From: CAZCTC01 sp964501335
GTDB taxonomy: Bacteria > Chloroflexota > Anaerolineae > B4-G1 > SLSP01
Direction of reading: 5' to 3'
NCBI GenBank assembly: GCA_964501335.1
Contig: CAZCTC010000047.1
Span: 1-61,625 of the forward strand
DNA length: 61,625 bases
Shown: positions 32,685 through 39,396 of the stretch, in pieces
How positions within the stretch are numbered: position 1 is the first letter of the stretch
How the letters are laid out: the number at the start of each line of letters is the position of its first letter
Translations under genes and position numbers: made by a program
The notes under the pieces: generated by a model
The model's input: only the letters and a program-made list of their open reading frames with translations
The model's database searches: none
What the model was told of the DNA's origin: nothing

Positions 32685-34337
32685 TTAAAAGGAAGAGACG
32701 CCGGGGGGACGAAGGGATTCGATGATGACGAAGCCGGTGATGCAGACAGCCATCAAGAGGGTCGACATGGCCAGGGCCTGGCCGTAATTGGTGGCGCCGG
32801 GTTGAGCGAGGAAGCGATAGATGGCGATGGGCAGGGTGGGCAATTCGGGGCGGGCAATCATGGAGGTGGCGCCGAACTCTCCCATTGAGACGGTGAAGGA
32901 AAAGACTGCCCCGACGGCCAGGGCGCGCCAGACGATCGGCAGGTCGACTTCAAGGAAGGTGCGGATCGGGGAGGCGCCCAGGACGGTGGCCGCTTCGCGA
33001 AGCGAGGGGCGAATGGCGTGCAGGGCTGGGAGCAGGCTGCGGACGACGAAGGGGAGTGCAACCAGGGTGTGAGCGGCTATGATGAGGGCGGAGGTGCCGC
33101 GCAGGTTGAATGGTGGGCGTCCCATGGCGATCAGGTAGCCGAGGCCCAGGGTGACGGCGGAGGTGCCGAGCGGCAGCATGAAGAGGGCATCGATGATCCA
33201 GCTGCGGGAACGGCGCAGGGCGAGGGCGATGCAGCCTCCCAGGAGGAGTGCCAGTACTGTCGTGCTGAGAGCCAGCTGGAGGGAGTTGGCGACAGCGGTG
33301 ATGGGAGGGACGTAGAAGGCCATCTGGCGAGGGTTTTGGAAGAGTGCCGTGTAATAGTTGAGGCCGGCGTCGAAAGAGCGGACGGCCAGGGCGAGCAGGG
33401 GGAGGAGCAGGAGGGCCACCATCAGCAGCAGGTTGGCCCCTACGAAGGTCCATTCGGCCCAACCGTGGGGGCGCCGTTGGACCGTGGTGGTTGAGCGTTG
33501 GTCGAGGGGGCGGACCAGCCGGAGTTGCAGTCGGGCGTAGATCAGGGTGAGTCCCAGGGTGAATAGGATCTGGAAGAGGGAGAGTGCCGCAGCGTAGGAG
33601 AGATCGGTGGCGGTATTGCGATAGATTTCCACCTCCAGCGTGGCAAATCGAGGGCCGCCCAGGATCAAGATGACGCCGAAGCTGGTGAAGCAGAAAAGGA
33701 AGACCAGCAATCCGGCGGCGCCGACGGCGGGAGCCAGCAGCGGCAGGGTCACTTCCCGGAAGGCTTGCCAGGGGGAGGCTCCCAGGGTGCGGGCGGCCTG
33801 TTCCAGATTGGGGTTCAGGGTGGCCCAGAAGCCGCCGACCATCCGCAAGACGAGGGTGTAATTGTAGAAGATGTGGGCCAGGAGGATGGCGCCGAGGCTG
33901 TAGCGGAGGTCGAGCGGGCGGTCGAGGTGGAGTAAGGCGGTGAGGGCGGTGTTGAGCGGGGCGCGGGGGCCGAGCCAGAGGGTGAAGGCGGTGGCAACGA
34001 CGACGGTGGGCAGGACGAAGGGGACGGTGCTCAGGGCGTTCAGGAAGGTTTTACCCGGGAAGTCATAGCGGGCAAAGAGGCAGGCGCCCGGCAGGGCCAG
34101 GATCAGGGTCAAGGCGGTGGAGAGCAGGGCCTGACCGAAGGTGAATTGGATCAATTGGAAGACGGCAGGGGAGAAGAGACGTGCCGGAAGGTTCCCATCG
34201 GCGGCATTCAGTCCGGTGCGCAGGATCTCTTCCAGGGGGTAGAAGTAGAAGAAGGTGAGGAAGAGGAGCGGCGGCAGGAGCAGAATGGTGATCATTCTGT
34301 TTTTATGATTTGCGTTTCGGGCGTTTTTTTTGTTCAT
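32685..34337 (-). CDS. thiP: Thiamine ABC transporter permease, fused two-domain (ThiP type)
   Basis: About 550 residues with twelve hydrophobic helices forming two MetI-like halves. Each has an EAA-type coupling motif: EQAARTLGASPWQAFREVTL (first) and EAATVLGASPIRTFLEVDLP (second). The fused two-domain arrangement matches ThiP and FbpB-type permeases. The start is uncertain (34337 or 34295); neither has a good ribosome site, and the longer ORF upstream runs through a hairpin repeat and is not coding. Third gene of the operon. Confidence 0.88.
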   Translation of the reverse strand: MNKKNARNANHKNRMITILLLPPLLFLTFFYFYPLEEILRTGLNAADGNLPARLFSPAVFQLIQFTFGQALLSTALTLILALPGACLFARYDFPGKTFLNALSTVPFVLPTVVVATAFTLWLGPRAPLNTALTALLHLDRPLDLRYSLGAILLAHIFYNYTLVLRMVGGFWATLNPNLEQAARTLGASPWQAFREVTLPLLAPAVGAAGLLVFLFCFTSFGVILILGGPRFATLEVEIYRNTATDLSYAAALSLFQILFTLGLTLIYARLQLRLVRPLDQRSTTTVQRRPHGWAEWTFVGANLLLMVALLLLPLLALAVRSFDAGLNYYTALFQNPRQMAFYVPPITAVANSLQLALSTTVLALLLGGCIALALRRSRSWIIDALFMLPLGTSAVTLGLGYLIAMGRPPFNLRGTSALIIAAHTLVALPFVVRSLLPALHAIRPSLREAATVLGASPIRTFLEVDLPIVWRALAVGAVFSFTVSMGEFGATSMIARPELPTLPIAIYRFLAQPGATNYGQALAMSTLLMAVCITGFVIIESLRPPGVSSF

Positions 34338-34374
34338 TTTTCTGTTCTGTAAATGGTTTTTATGAAGATGTTTT

Positions 34375-34512
34375 TTACGTCCCGCAAATGTTTCCTTTCG
34401 GTAAGAACCGCCGCGCTGGATGGGGGGAGAGAGTTTTTTGTTTGTGTTTTCGCGGGCTTTCTGAAGCCCGCGAAAACACAGGCTTTTTTCTCTCGTTTTT
34501 CGGATCAGGAGC
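34375..34512 (+). repeat. Composite hairpin repeat, copy 19 (between thiB and thiP)
   Basis: TTACGTCCCGCAAATG, the CCGCCGCGCTGG block, GAGAGAG, and arms 34443-34459 and 34464-34480 (TGTGTTTTCGCGGGCTT, loop TCTG). Both A-T pairs of the usual TATG/CATA base have become G-C in compensated fashion. The degenerate outer module ends at about 34512. The left module faces the thiP start. Confidence 0.85.
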
Positions 34513-34528
34513 ACCGGCGGTAGGGTAT

Positions 34529-35608
34529 TTATTTAAACATTGTCGCAGTCCATTCGGAGATCCAACGTTCGCGGTTTTGTTGGATGGTTTCCGGGGGGAG
34601 CTGAACGGGATCTTGCGCTACGGCGGCGAATTTTTGAAAGACTTCGGGCAATCGGGCGGTCGGCAGGGCCGGGTAGACCCACATTTGCAACGGGATGTCT
34701 TCCTGGAAGGTGGGGCTGAGCAGGAAGGCGAGGAAGGCTTCGGCCAGGTCGGGTTGTTGGGTGCCTTGCAGGACGGCAGCGAATTCGATCTGTCGGAAGC
34801 AGGTGCCGGGGGTCAGCAGGGAGGCGGTGGGCGGTTCCTGCAACTGGCCTTCGCTGAAGTAGACTTCGGCAGCAGGGCTGGTGGCGTAGCTGACGACGAT
34901 GGGGCGGACTCCCTGACTGCCTGAGCCGCCGCTGAATTCGTTGTAGTAGGCGCTGTTCCAGTCGTTGACGACCAGGAGATCGTTGGCTTCGAGGGCGCTC
35001 CAGAACTCAAGGTAGCCGGTGCCTTTTTCTTCTCCCAGAGTGGCGATTGTGGCCATCAGGAAGGCCAGCCCGGGGGAGGAGGCGCCGGGGTTTTCGACGA
35101 CCAGCAGCCCTTTGTATTCAGGACGGGTCAGGTCGGTCAGTTTTTCGGGAACGGGGAGGTTGTGTTCTTTGAAGTAGGCGAGATCGTAGTTAAGGCAGAC
35201 ATCGCTGTAATCGATGGGCAGATATTGGCCTTGAGGATCGATCTGGAGGGCAGCCGGGATCTCTTGCAAGCCGGCGGGAGGGGCGCTGAGGGGGCGGGCG
35301 ATGCCGGCGGCCTGGGCCCGGCTTAAGAAGGTGTTGTCGATACCGTAGATCACATCGGCGAGGGGCTGGTCTTTGCTGAGGGAGGCTTGATTGACCAGGG
35401 AACCGGTGTCTCCGGAGGAGAGAAACTGGACTTTGACATTGTGTTGGGTTTCAAAGGCGGCGATGGCCGATTCGCTGATGCTGAAGCTGTCGTGGGTCAT
35501 GACTTTGAGGGTGCGGGGGCCGGCCGGTGTGGGGGTGGCAGTCGGAGCCGGTGCCGTGCAGGCGGTCAGGAGGGCGATTAAAATCAGCCAAAGGATTTTG
35601 GATTTCAT
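34529..35608 (-). CDS. thiB: Thiamine ABC transporter substrate-binding lipoprotein
   Basis: 359 residues. Lipobox ending LLTAC (Cys at residue 17), then a Pro/Thr-rich tether. The body has the ThiB (TbpA) features: LKVMTHDSFSISESAIAAFE at the mature start, DVIYGIDNTFLSRAQAAGIA, YLPIDYSDVCLNYDLAYF, and a C-terminal WTATMFK. It binds thiamine and/or its phosphates outside the membrane and passes them to the permease. AAAGGAA precedes the ATG. Confidence 0.92.
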   Translation of the reverse strand: MKSKILWLILIALLTACTAPAPTATPTPAGPRTLKVMTHDSFSISESAIAAFETQHNVKVQFLSSGDTGSLVNQASLSKDQPLADVIYGIDNTFLSRAQAAGIARPLSAPPAGLQEIPAALQIDPQGQYLPIDYSDVCLNYDLAYFKEHNLPVPEKLTDLTRPEYKGLLVVENPGASSPGLAFLMATIATLGEEKGTGYLEFWSALEANDLLVVNDWNSAYYNEFSGGSGSQGVRPIVVSYATSPAAEVYFSEGQLQEPPTASLLTPGTCFRQIEFAAVLQGTQQPDLAEAFLAFLLSPTFQEDIPLQMWVYPALPTARLPEVFQKFAAVAQDPVQLPPETIQQNRERWISEWTATMFK

Positions 35609-35635
35609 GGAAATTCCTTTCTAAAGTTATTTTTA

Positions 35636-35717
35636 CCCATGTTTTCGACGGCTTCAGAAAGCCGCCGAAAACATGGGTTTTTCTTTCCCTTGTCTTTCGG
35701 GCTAACTGCACGGGGTA
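35636..35717 (+). repeat. Hairpin plus right module of the composite repeat, copy 20
   Basis: Arms 35636-35654 and 35659-35677 (CCCATGTTTTCGACGGCTT, loop CAGA, one A/C mismatch), then the T-rich stretch and GGGCTAACTGCACGGGG. It lies between thiN and thiB; the left module is missing. Confidence 0.8.
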
Positions 35718-36365
35718 TTAATTTTTTAAGGCATGAAAGCACCAGAGCAGGCCTTCTGTGAAGTGGATGGTGGCCTGAGGGGTGGTGAAAACATTGCTGA
35801 TGCCGCGGGCCGGGCCGAGGGAGAGGGTCTCGTGGGTCAGGGGATAGGCCAGTCCGGTGGTGCTGATGTCACGGGCGGCGCCGCCGAGTGGGACCAGCGA
35901 GAGGAGGTCGCCGGGGGTGCCGGAAATGAGGGTGGTGGTTCCCCCGCGCAGCAGCTGGATTTCCCAGGGCGGCGCGACGATCAGGACGCGGCGTTCAGTT
36001 AATTCGGGCAGCGTGAGCAGCATGAGGTTGGCGAGTTCCTGGTCGGGACGGCCGCCGAGGGCGCCCAGGATGACAATTTCGGCGGCGTTCTGGCGGGCGG
36101 CCCATTGTAGAGCCAGCTCCAGATCGGTTTCGTTCTTTTCGGGGGGGAAGCGTAGCAGGCAGGTTCCGGCCGCTTCCAGCCAGGCGCATTCAGAAGGGGT
36201 GAGGGAATCCATGTCGCCGATGACCGTGTGCGGGATCAGGCCGGCGGCGGTGGCATGGCGGGCTCCGCCATCCGCGGCCGCGACGAGGGTGTCGGGGGCG
36301 AGCCAGGGTTGGATGGTGGCGGTTGGGTTTTCCAGGAGCCCGTTGGCAAAGATGATGATACGCAT
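35718..36365 (-). CDS. thiN: Thiamine pyrophosphokinase
   Basis: 215 residues; it transfers pyrophosphate from ATP to thiamine to make TPP. Seen: RIIIFANGLLENP start, ADGGARHATAAGLIPHTVIG followed by DMDSL (nucleotide and metal site), FPPEKNETDLELALQWA, ILGALGGRPDQELANLMLL, and GDLLSLVPLGGAA. The start at 36365 is set by AGGAGGT five bases away; an upstream in-frame start would lie in the riboswitch region. First gene of the thiamine operon, directly under the TPP riboswitch. Confidence 0.93.
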   Translation of the reverse strand: MRIIIFANGLLENPTATIQPWLAPDTLVAAADGGARHATAAGLIPHTVIGDMDSLTPSECAWLEAAGTCLLRFPPEKNETDLELALQWAARQNAAEIVILGALGGRPDQELANLMLLTLPELTERRVLIVAPPWEIQLLRGGTTTLISGTPGDLLSLVPLGGAARDISTTGLAYPLTHETLSLGPARGISNVFTTPQATIHFTEGLLWCFHALKN

Positions 36366-36370
36366 TACTA

Positions 36371-36387
36371 CCTCCTTAGAGCGGAGG
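36371..36387 (-). promoter_or_regulatory. SD-sequestering helix of the thiN leader
   Basis: On the minus strand CCTCC (36387-36383) can pair with GGAGG of the ribosome site (36375-36371), loop GCTCTAA. The same CCTCCGCT is the perfect complement of AGCGGAGG in the 3' part of the aptamer (36461-36454), so the two helices exclude each other. Confidence 0.6.
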
Positions 36388-36397
36388 CTGAGGGGGG

Positions 36398-36427
36398 ACA
36401 AAAAGACCCGCCCCAGGAAGGGCGGGT
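36398..36427 (-). terminator. Rho-independent terminator of the TPP riboswitch
   Basis: Stem ACCCGCCC, loop TTCCTG, GGGCGGGT, then CTTTTTGT on the minus strand, 20 bases beyond the aptamer and before the thiN ribosome site. Confidence 0.88.
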
Positions 36428-36446
36428 GAAGTGTTGAGAAGACCCT

Positions 36447-36542
36447 GGCCTTTCCTCCGCTGGTATAAACCAGATCAGGTTCTAGGGTCGGCGGCGGATT
36501 GTGGTCGCCCTCTCAGCCCGGCTCACCCGGGCTCCCCTGGCC
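36447..36542 (-). promoter_or_regulatory. TPP riboswitch (THI element)
   Basis: The aptamer consensus is visible on the minus strand: GGGGAGCC, GGGCTGAGAGGG, ACCCTAGAACCTGATCTGG, TTTATACCAGCGGAGGAA. P1 is formed by GGCC at 36542-36539 with GGCC at 36450-36447. The downstream terminator and a helix over the ribosome site provide the output. High TPP should turn the thiN-thiB-thiP-thiQ operon off. Confidence 0.96.
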
Positions 36543-36569
36543 GTTAAACGATTATCAACGTGCGGGGGG

Positions 36570-36575
36570 ATTATA
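36570..36575 (-). promoter_or_regulatory. -10 element of the thiamine operon
   Basis: TATAAT on the minus strand 28 bases before the aptamer, preceded by TGT (extended-10-like). No good -35 is visible because the upstream side is the GGAAGA microsatellite. Confidence 0.5.
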
Positions 36576-36580
36576 ACATG

Positions 36581-36632
36581 GAAGAGGGAAGATTGGAAGA
36601 ACGGAAGAATGGAAGAATGGAAGATTGGAAGT
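36581..36632. repeat. GGAAGAAT octamer microsatellite
   Basis: Five or more phased, near-identical units (GGAAGATT, GGAAGAAC, GGAAGAAT, GGAAGAAT, GGAAGATT) upstream of the thiamine operon promoter. Confidence 0.7.
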
Positions 36633-36700
36633 GGGAGGGCTGATTGCGCAGGCCTTGGGCCCGCGCAATCAGCCGGCTTCTTCTGCAGATAGAAAAATCG

Positions 36701-36824
36701 CAGTACCGCAAAAGGCTTTTGTTTGGTAAAAAGCGACGCGCTGTGCGAAGCAGGCAGAGAGAGTTTTTTTCTCTGCGCCCTCGGCGCCTTTGCGGTGAAA
36801 TCTGAGTGAATTATGCGGTATTGC
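36701..36824. repeat. 124-bp MITE-like element with terminal inverted repeats and 9-base direct flanks
   Basis: Ends CAGTACCGCA (36701-36710) and TGCGGTATTG (36814-36823) are complementary except one base. GAAAAATCG occurs immediately outside on both sides (36692-36700 and 36825-36833), like a target-site duplication. Inside: GTTTGGTAAAAAGCGACG and CGCTGTGCGAAGCAGG of the composite left module and GAGAGAG, then TCTGCGCCCTCGGCGCCTTT and GCGGTGAAATCTGAG (TTCACCGC module) instead of a hairpin. The rest of this 400-base gap (36633-36700 and 36834-36939) shows one CGCAGG/GCGCAA palindrome-like patch and no gene. Confidence 0.75.
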
Positions 36825-36939
36825 GAAAAATCGTTTGGGGAGTTTGGGAAGCGGGTTTATAATATTTTTGCGGGTCAGCCAGTCTGAGCAAGAATTTCAG
36901 ATCGGTTAACTTGAAACCCGTTTGAACGTTGAGGATTTC

Positions 36940-38049
36940 ATGCGGATTGTTTACGTGCTTCTTTCTCCAACATTCGGCATGCATATCTACACTGCCGATC
37001 TGGCTAACCGTATGGCACGGACGGGAAATTCCGTGCATTTAGTTACGACCACGAATGTCCCTCGCGATCGCTATGTCCCAGGGGTTGAAATCCACACTCC
37101 GGTTCAGGCTCCCGACAGCGGGCTTTCCTGGCATGTGTTGAAGCCGGGAGAAGTTCAGCGGGCGCTGGAAGCGATTGTGCGGTTGAAACCGGATATGGTC
37201 CATTTTACCGGGCCACATGTATGGAATTTGTTGTTGTTGGGGCCTTTGCATCGATTGGGCATTCCGGTTTTGCATACGATTCACGATCTGGAACCGCATC
37301 CCCGGCGAGGATTGGGTTTTCTCTTTCCTCTCTGGAACCGTTTGATTTGGAGCGGGGTGGATCGGATTTTGGTCCATGGGGAGTGTTATCGGCAACGTCT
37401 GGTAGCGCAAGGGGTCAAGGCGGAACGGATTGCCTGTACTCCTTTGCTGGGACTTTTCTTGGGGGGGACGGCGTTGGAGAGTGCCACGGTTCTCTCCCGG
37501 CGAGTCAGTTATCAGGATGGGGTGCTGTTTTTTGGTCGGTTGGAGTATTACAAAGGGTTGGATGTGTTGTTGGAGGCCTGGCCGCAGGTGACGGCCCAGC
37601 GACCGACGGCGCGATTGATCATTGCCGGCGAGGGCGACTGGCCGCAGCCAGGACAGAAGGAGTTGCCACCCGGGGTAGAACTGCGCAATCGGTTGATTGG
37701 GGATCGGGAAGCGCTCGAACTGTTTTTGCGCTGTAGTGTGGTGGTTTTTCCTTACCGGCAGGTGGGCCAATCGGCTTCGGTGGGGGCGGCTTACTTTTTC
37801 CGTAAGCCGGTGGTGGCGACCCGGGTGGGGGCGCTGCCGGAGGTGGTGGAGGAAGGCCGGACCGGCTGGCTGGTCCCGCCGGCGGATGCGGGAGCGTTGG
37901 CGACGGCCTTGGCGGAAGCGCTTTCCAATCCGCAGCGGTTGATGCAGATGGGAGAGGCGGCTCGCAGCTGGTATGACGGTCAACGGCTTGAGGAAGGTGA
38001 GACGTTGGGGCGGCTGTACGCGAGTATGGCGCCGGAGCGGGTGATATAG
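36940..38049 (+). CDS. Glycosyltransferase family 4 (GT-B fold)
   Basis: 369 residues. N-terminal domain MRIVYVLLSPTFGMHIYTAD; C-terminal donor-binding domain with VLFFGRLEYYKGLDVLLEAW, RLIIAGEGDWPQPGQ, FPYRQVGQSASVGAAYFFRK and PVVATRVGALPEVVEEGRTG (E-x7-E retaining motif). It transfers a sugar from a nucleotide donor to an envelope polysaccharide or lipid. GAGG six bases ahead supports the ATG at 36940. The epimerase follows at 74 bases, a probable sugar-biosynthesis pair. Confidence 0.9.
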   Translation: MRIVYVLLSPTFGMHIYTADLANRMARTGNSVHLVTTTNVPRDRYVPGVEIHTPVQAPDSGLSWHVLKPGEVQRALEAIVRLKPDMVHFTGPHVWNLLLLGPLHRLGIPVLHTIHDLEPHPRRGLGFLFPLWNRLIWSGVDRILVHGECYRQRLVAQGVKAERIACTPLLGLFLGGTALESATVLSRRVSYQDGVLFFGRLEYYKGLDVLLEAWPQVTAQRPTARLIIAGEGDWPQPGQKELPPGVELRNRLIGDREALELFLRCSVVVFPYRQVGQSASVGAAYFFRKPVVATRVGALPEVVEEGRTGWLVPPADAGALATALAEALSNPQRLMQMGEAARSWYDGQRLEEGETLGRLYASMAPERVI

Positions 38050-38122
38050 GCCGGAAGGCAGGGTGCCTGGATGACTGCAATGGGGAGCGTGAATAGAGTG
38101 GTAGGGATTGCAGGAGGCAAGT

Positions 38123-39043
38123 GTGAAGGTCATGGTGACCGGTGGGGCCGGGTTTATTGGTTCCCATGTTGTAGATCAGTTAATTTTAGCGGGACATCAG
38201 GTTGTCGTTGTCGACAATCTTTCCACGGGGCGGCGGAGCAATGTCAATCCGCAGGCAATTTTATATCCCATCGATATTCGCAGTCCGGAATTACATGAAG
38301 TTTTTGAAAAAGAACAGCCTGAAGTGATCAGCCATCATGCGGCCCAGATCGATGTGGGCCGGTCGTTGGCTGATCCTTTTTATGATGCGGAAATCAATGT
38401 TTTGGGCTCGCTGCGTTTACTGGAATGTGCCCGGGAGTTTAAGGCCCGCAAGCTGATTTTTATTTCCAGCGGCGGAGCGGTGTATGGCGAACCGCGTTAT
38501 CTGCCCTGTGATGAAAACCATCCTGCGGCACCGTTGTGTCCTTATGGGGCCAGTAAGTATGCGGTAGAAATCTATTTGCATTTCTACGGAGAGACTTACG
38601 GGTTGGATTACACGATTTTGCGCTATGCCAATGTCTACGGCCCGCGTCAGAGTCCCGCAGGGGAGGCCGGCGTGGTGGCGATCTTTACGCGGCGAATGCT
38701 GCGAGGCGATCCTATCACCATTAACGGTACCGGGGAGCAGATGCGGGATTTTGTTTATGCGGGGGATTGTGCCCGAGCGAATGTGCTGGTTTTGGAACAG
38801 GGGGCCCGTCAGGTGTTTAATCTGGGAACGGGCCAGGCTACTTCAATCAATGAGGTCTGTCATCAATTGCAACTCTTGACCCATTATCCATTAAGGCCGC
38901 AGTATGGTCCGGCCCGGCCGGGGGAAATTTTTTGTACTTATCTGGATACCCGTCGAGCCCGGACGCAGCTGGGATGGAAGCCGGAAGTGGAGCTGAGTGA
39001 GGGGTTGCTGCAAACTGTAGCCGCGTTTCAAGGCCAGATTTGA
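38123..39043 (+). CDS. NAD-dependent epimerase/dehydratase (UDP-glucose 4-epimerase-like)
   Basis: 306 residues of the extended SDR family. NAD-binding MVTGGAGFIGSHVVDQLI, the VVVDNLSTGRRSNV loop, HHAAQIDVGRSLADPFYDAE, catalytic SSGGAVYGEPRYLP and YGASKYAVEIYLHFYG (Y-x3-K). It should interconvert a UDP-hexose at C4 (UDP-glucose, UDP-galactose or their amino/uronic forms). The GTG at 38123 is chosen because AGGAGG lies 5 bases before it. It stops 17 bases before the T-box promoter. Confidence 0.88.
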   Translation: MKVMVTGGAGFIGSHVVDQLILAGHQVVVVDNLSTGRRSNVNPQAILYPIDIRSPELHEVFEKEQPEVISHHAAQIDVGRSLADPFYDAEINVLGSLRLLECAREFKARKLIFISSGGAVYGEPRYLPCDENHPAAPLCPYGASKYAVEIYLHFYGETYGLDYTILRYANVYGPRQSPAGEAGVVAIFTRRMLRGDPITINGTGEQMRDFVYAGDCARANVLVLEQGARQVFNLGTGQATSINEVCHQLQLLTHYPLRPQYGPARPGEIFCTYLDTRRARTQLGWKPEVELSEGLLQTVAAFQGQI

Positions 39044-39059
39044 ATTTACGGGTTTAGCC

Positions 39060-39087
39060 TTGACAGGGCCTTCGTTAAGGGTATAAT
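39060..39087 (+). promoter_or_regulatory. Promoter of the thrS T-box leader
   Basis: TTGACA (39060-39065), 16-base spacer, TATAAT (39082-39087): consensus sigma-70 promoter. Transcription would begin near 39094. Confidence 0.85.
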
Positions 39088-39107
39088 CGGGGTTACCTTT
39101 GGTTTGC

Positions 39108-39356
39108 AATGCGTTGACCAGGACGAGTACTCGGGGGAAAACGTCAGGGAGAAGGGGCCATAGACTGAAAGCTCCTTCCGTTCAAAACCGAAGAAAACCA
39201 CCTGCGAGCAAAGTCCAGAACGGAATGTGAAATTCTCAGTAAGGATTCTCGGGATCGCCCGTTACAGCGATTGAGCGCCAACTTTTACGTGTTGGAATGC
39301 GGGTGGAACCACGGAGGTTTAAGCCTTCTGTCCCGAACGGACAGAAGGCTTTTTTT
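39108..39356 (+). promoter_or_regulatory. T-box riboswitch of thrS
   Basis: Typical order: Stem I opening near GGACGAGTACTCGG (about 39120), a likely specifier ACC followed by A in GAAGAAAACCACC (39191-39203), a stem III region, and the T-box GGGTGGAACCACGG (39301-39314) that pairs with the tRNA 3' end via TGGA. A terminator follows. Uncharged tRNA-Thr(GGU) should permit antitermination. The specifier choice is an inference from the sequence layout. Confidence 0.92.
39323..39356 (+). terminator. T-box terminator
   Basis: GCCTTCTGTCC (39323-39333), loop CGAAC, GGACAGAAGGC (39339-39349), TTTTTTT. Competes with the antiterminator that contains the T-box. Confidence 0.93.
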
Positions 39357-39396
39357 ATTTTCACGGCATTATGGGAAAGATTGTTAAGGAGGCAGT

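Noticed and set aside
34338..34514. N-terminal extension of the thiamine permease
   Set aside because: It runs through the composite hairpin repeat, which is non-coding in other copies.
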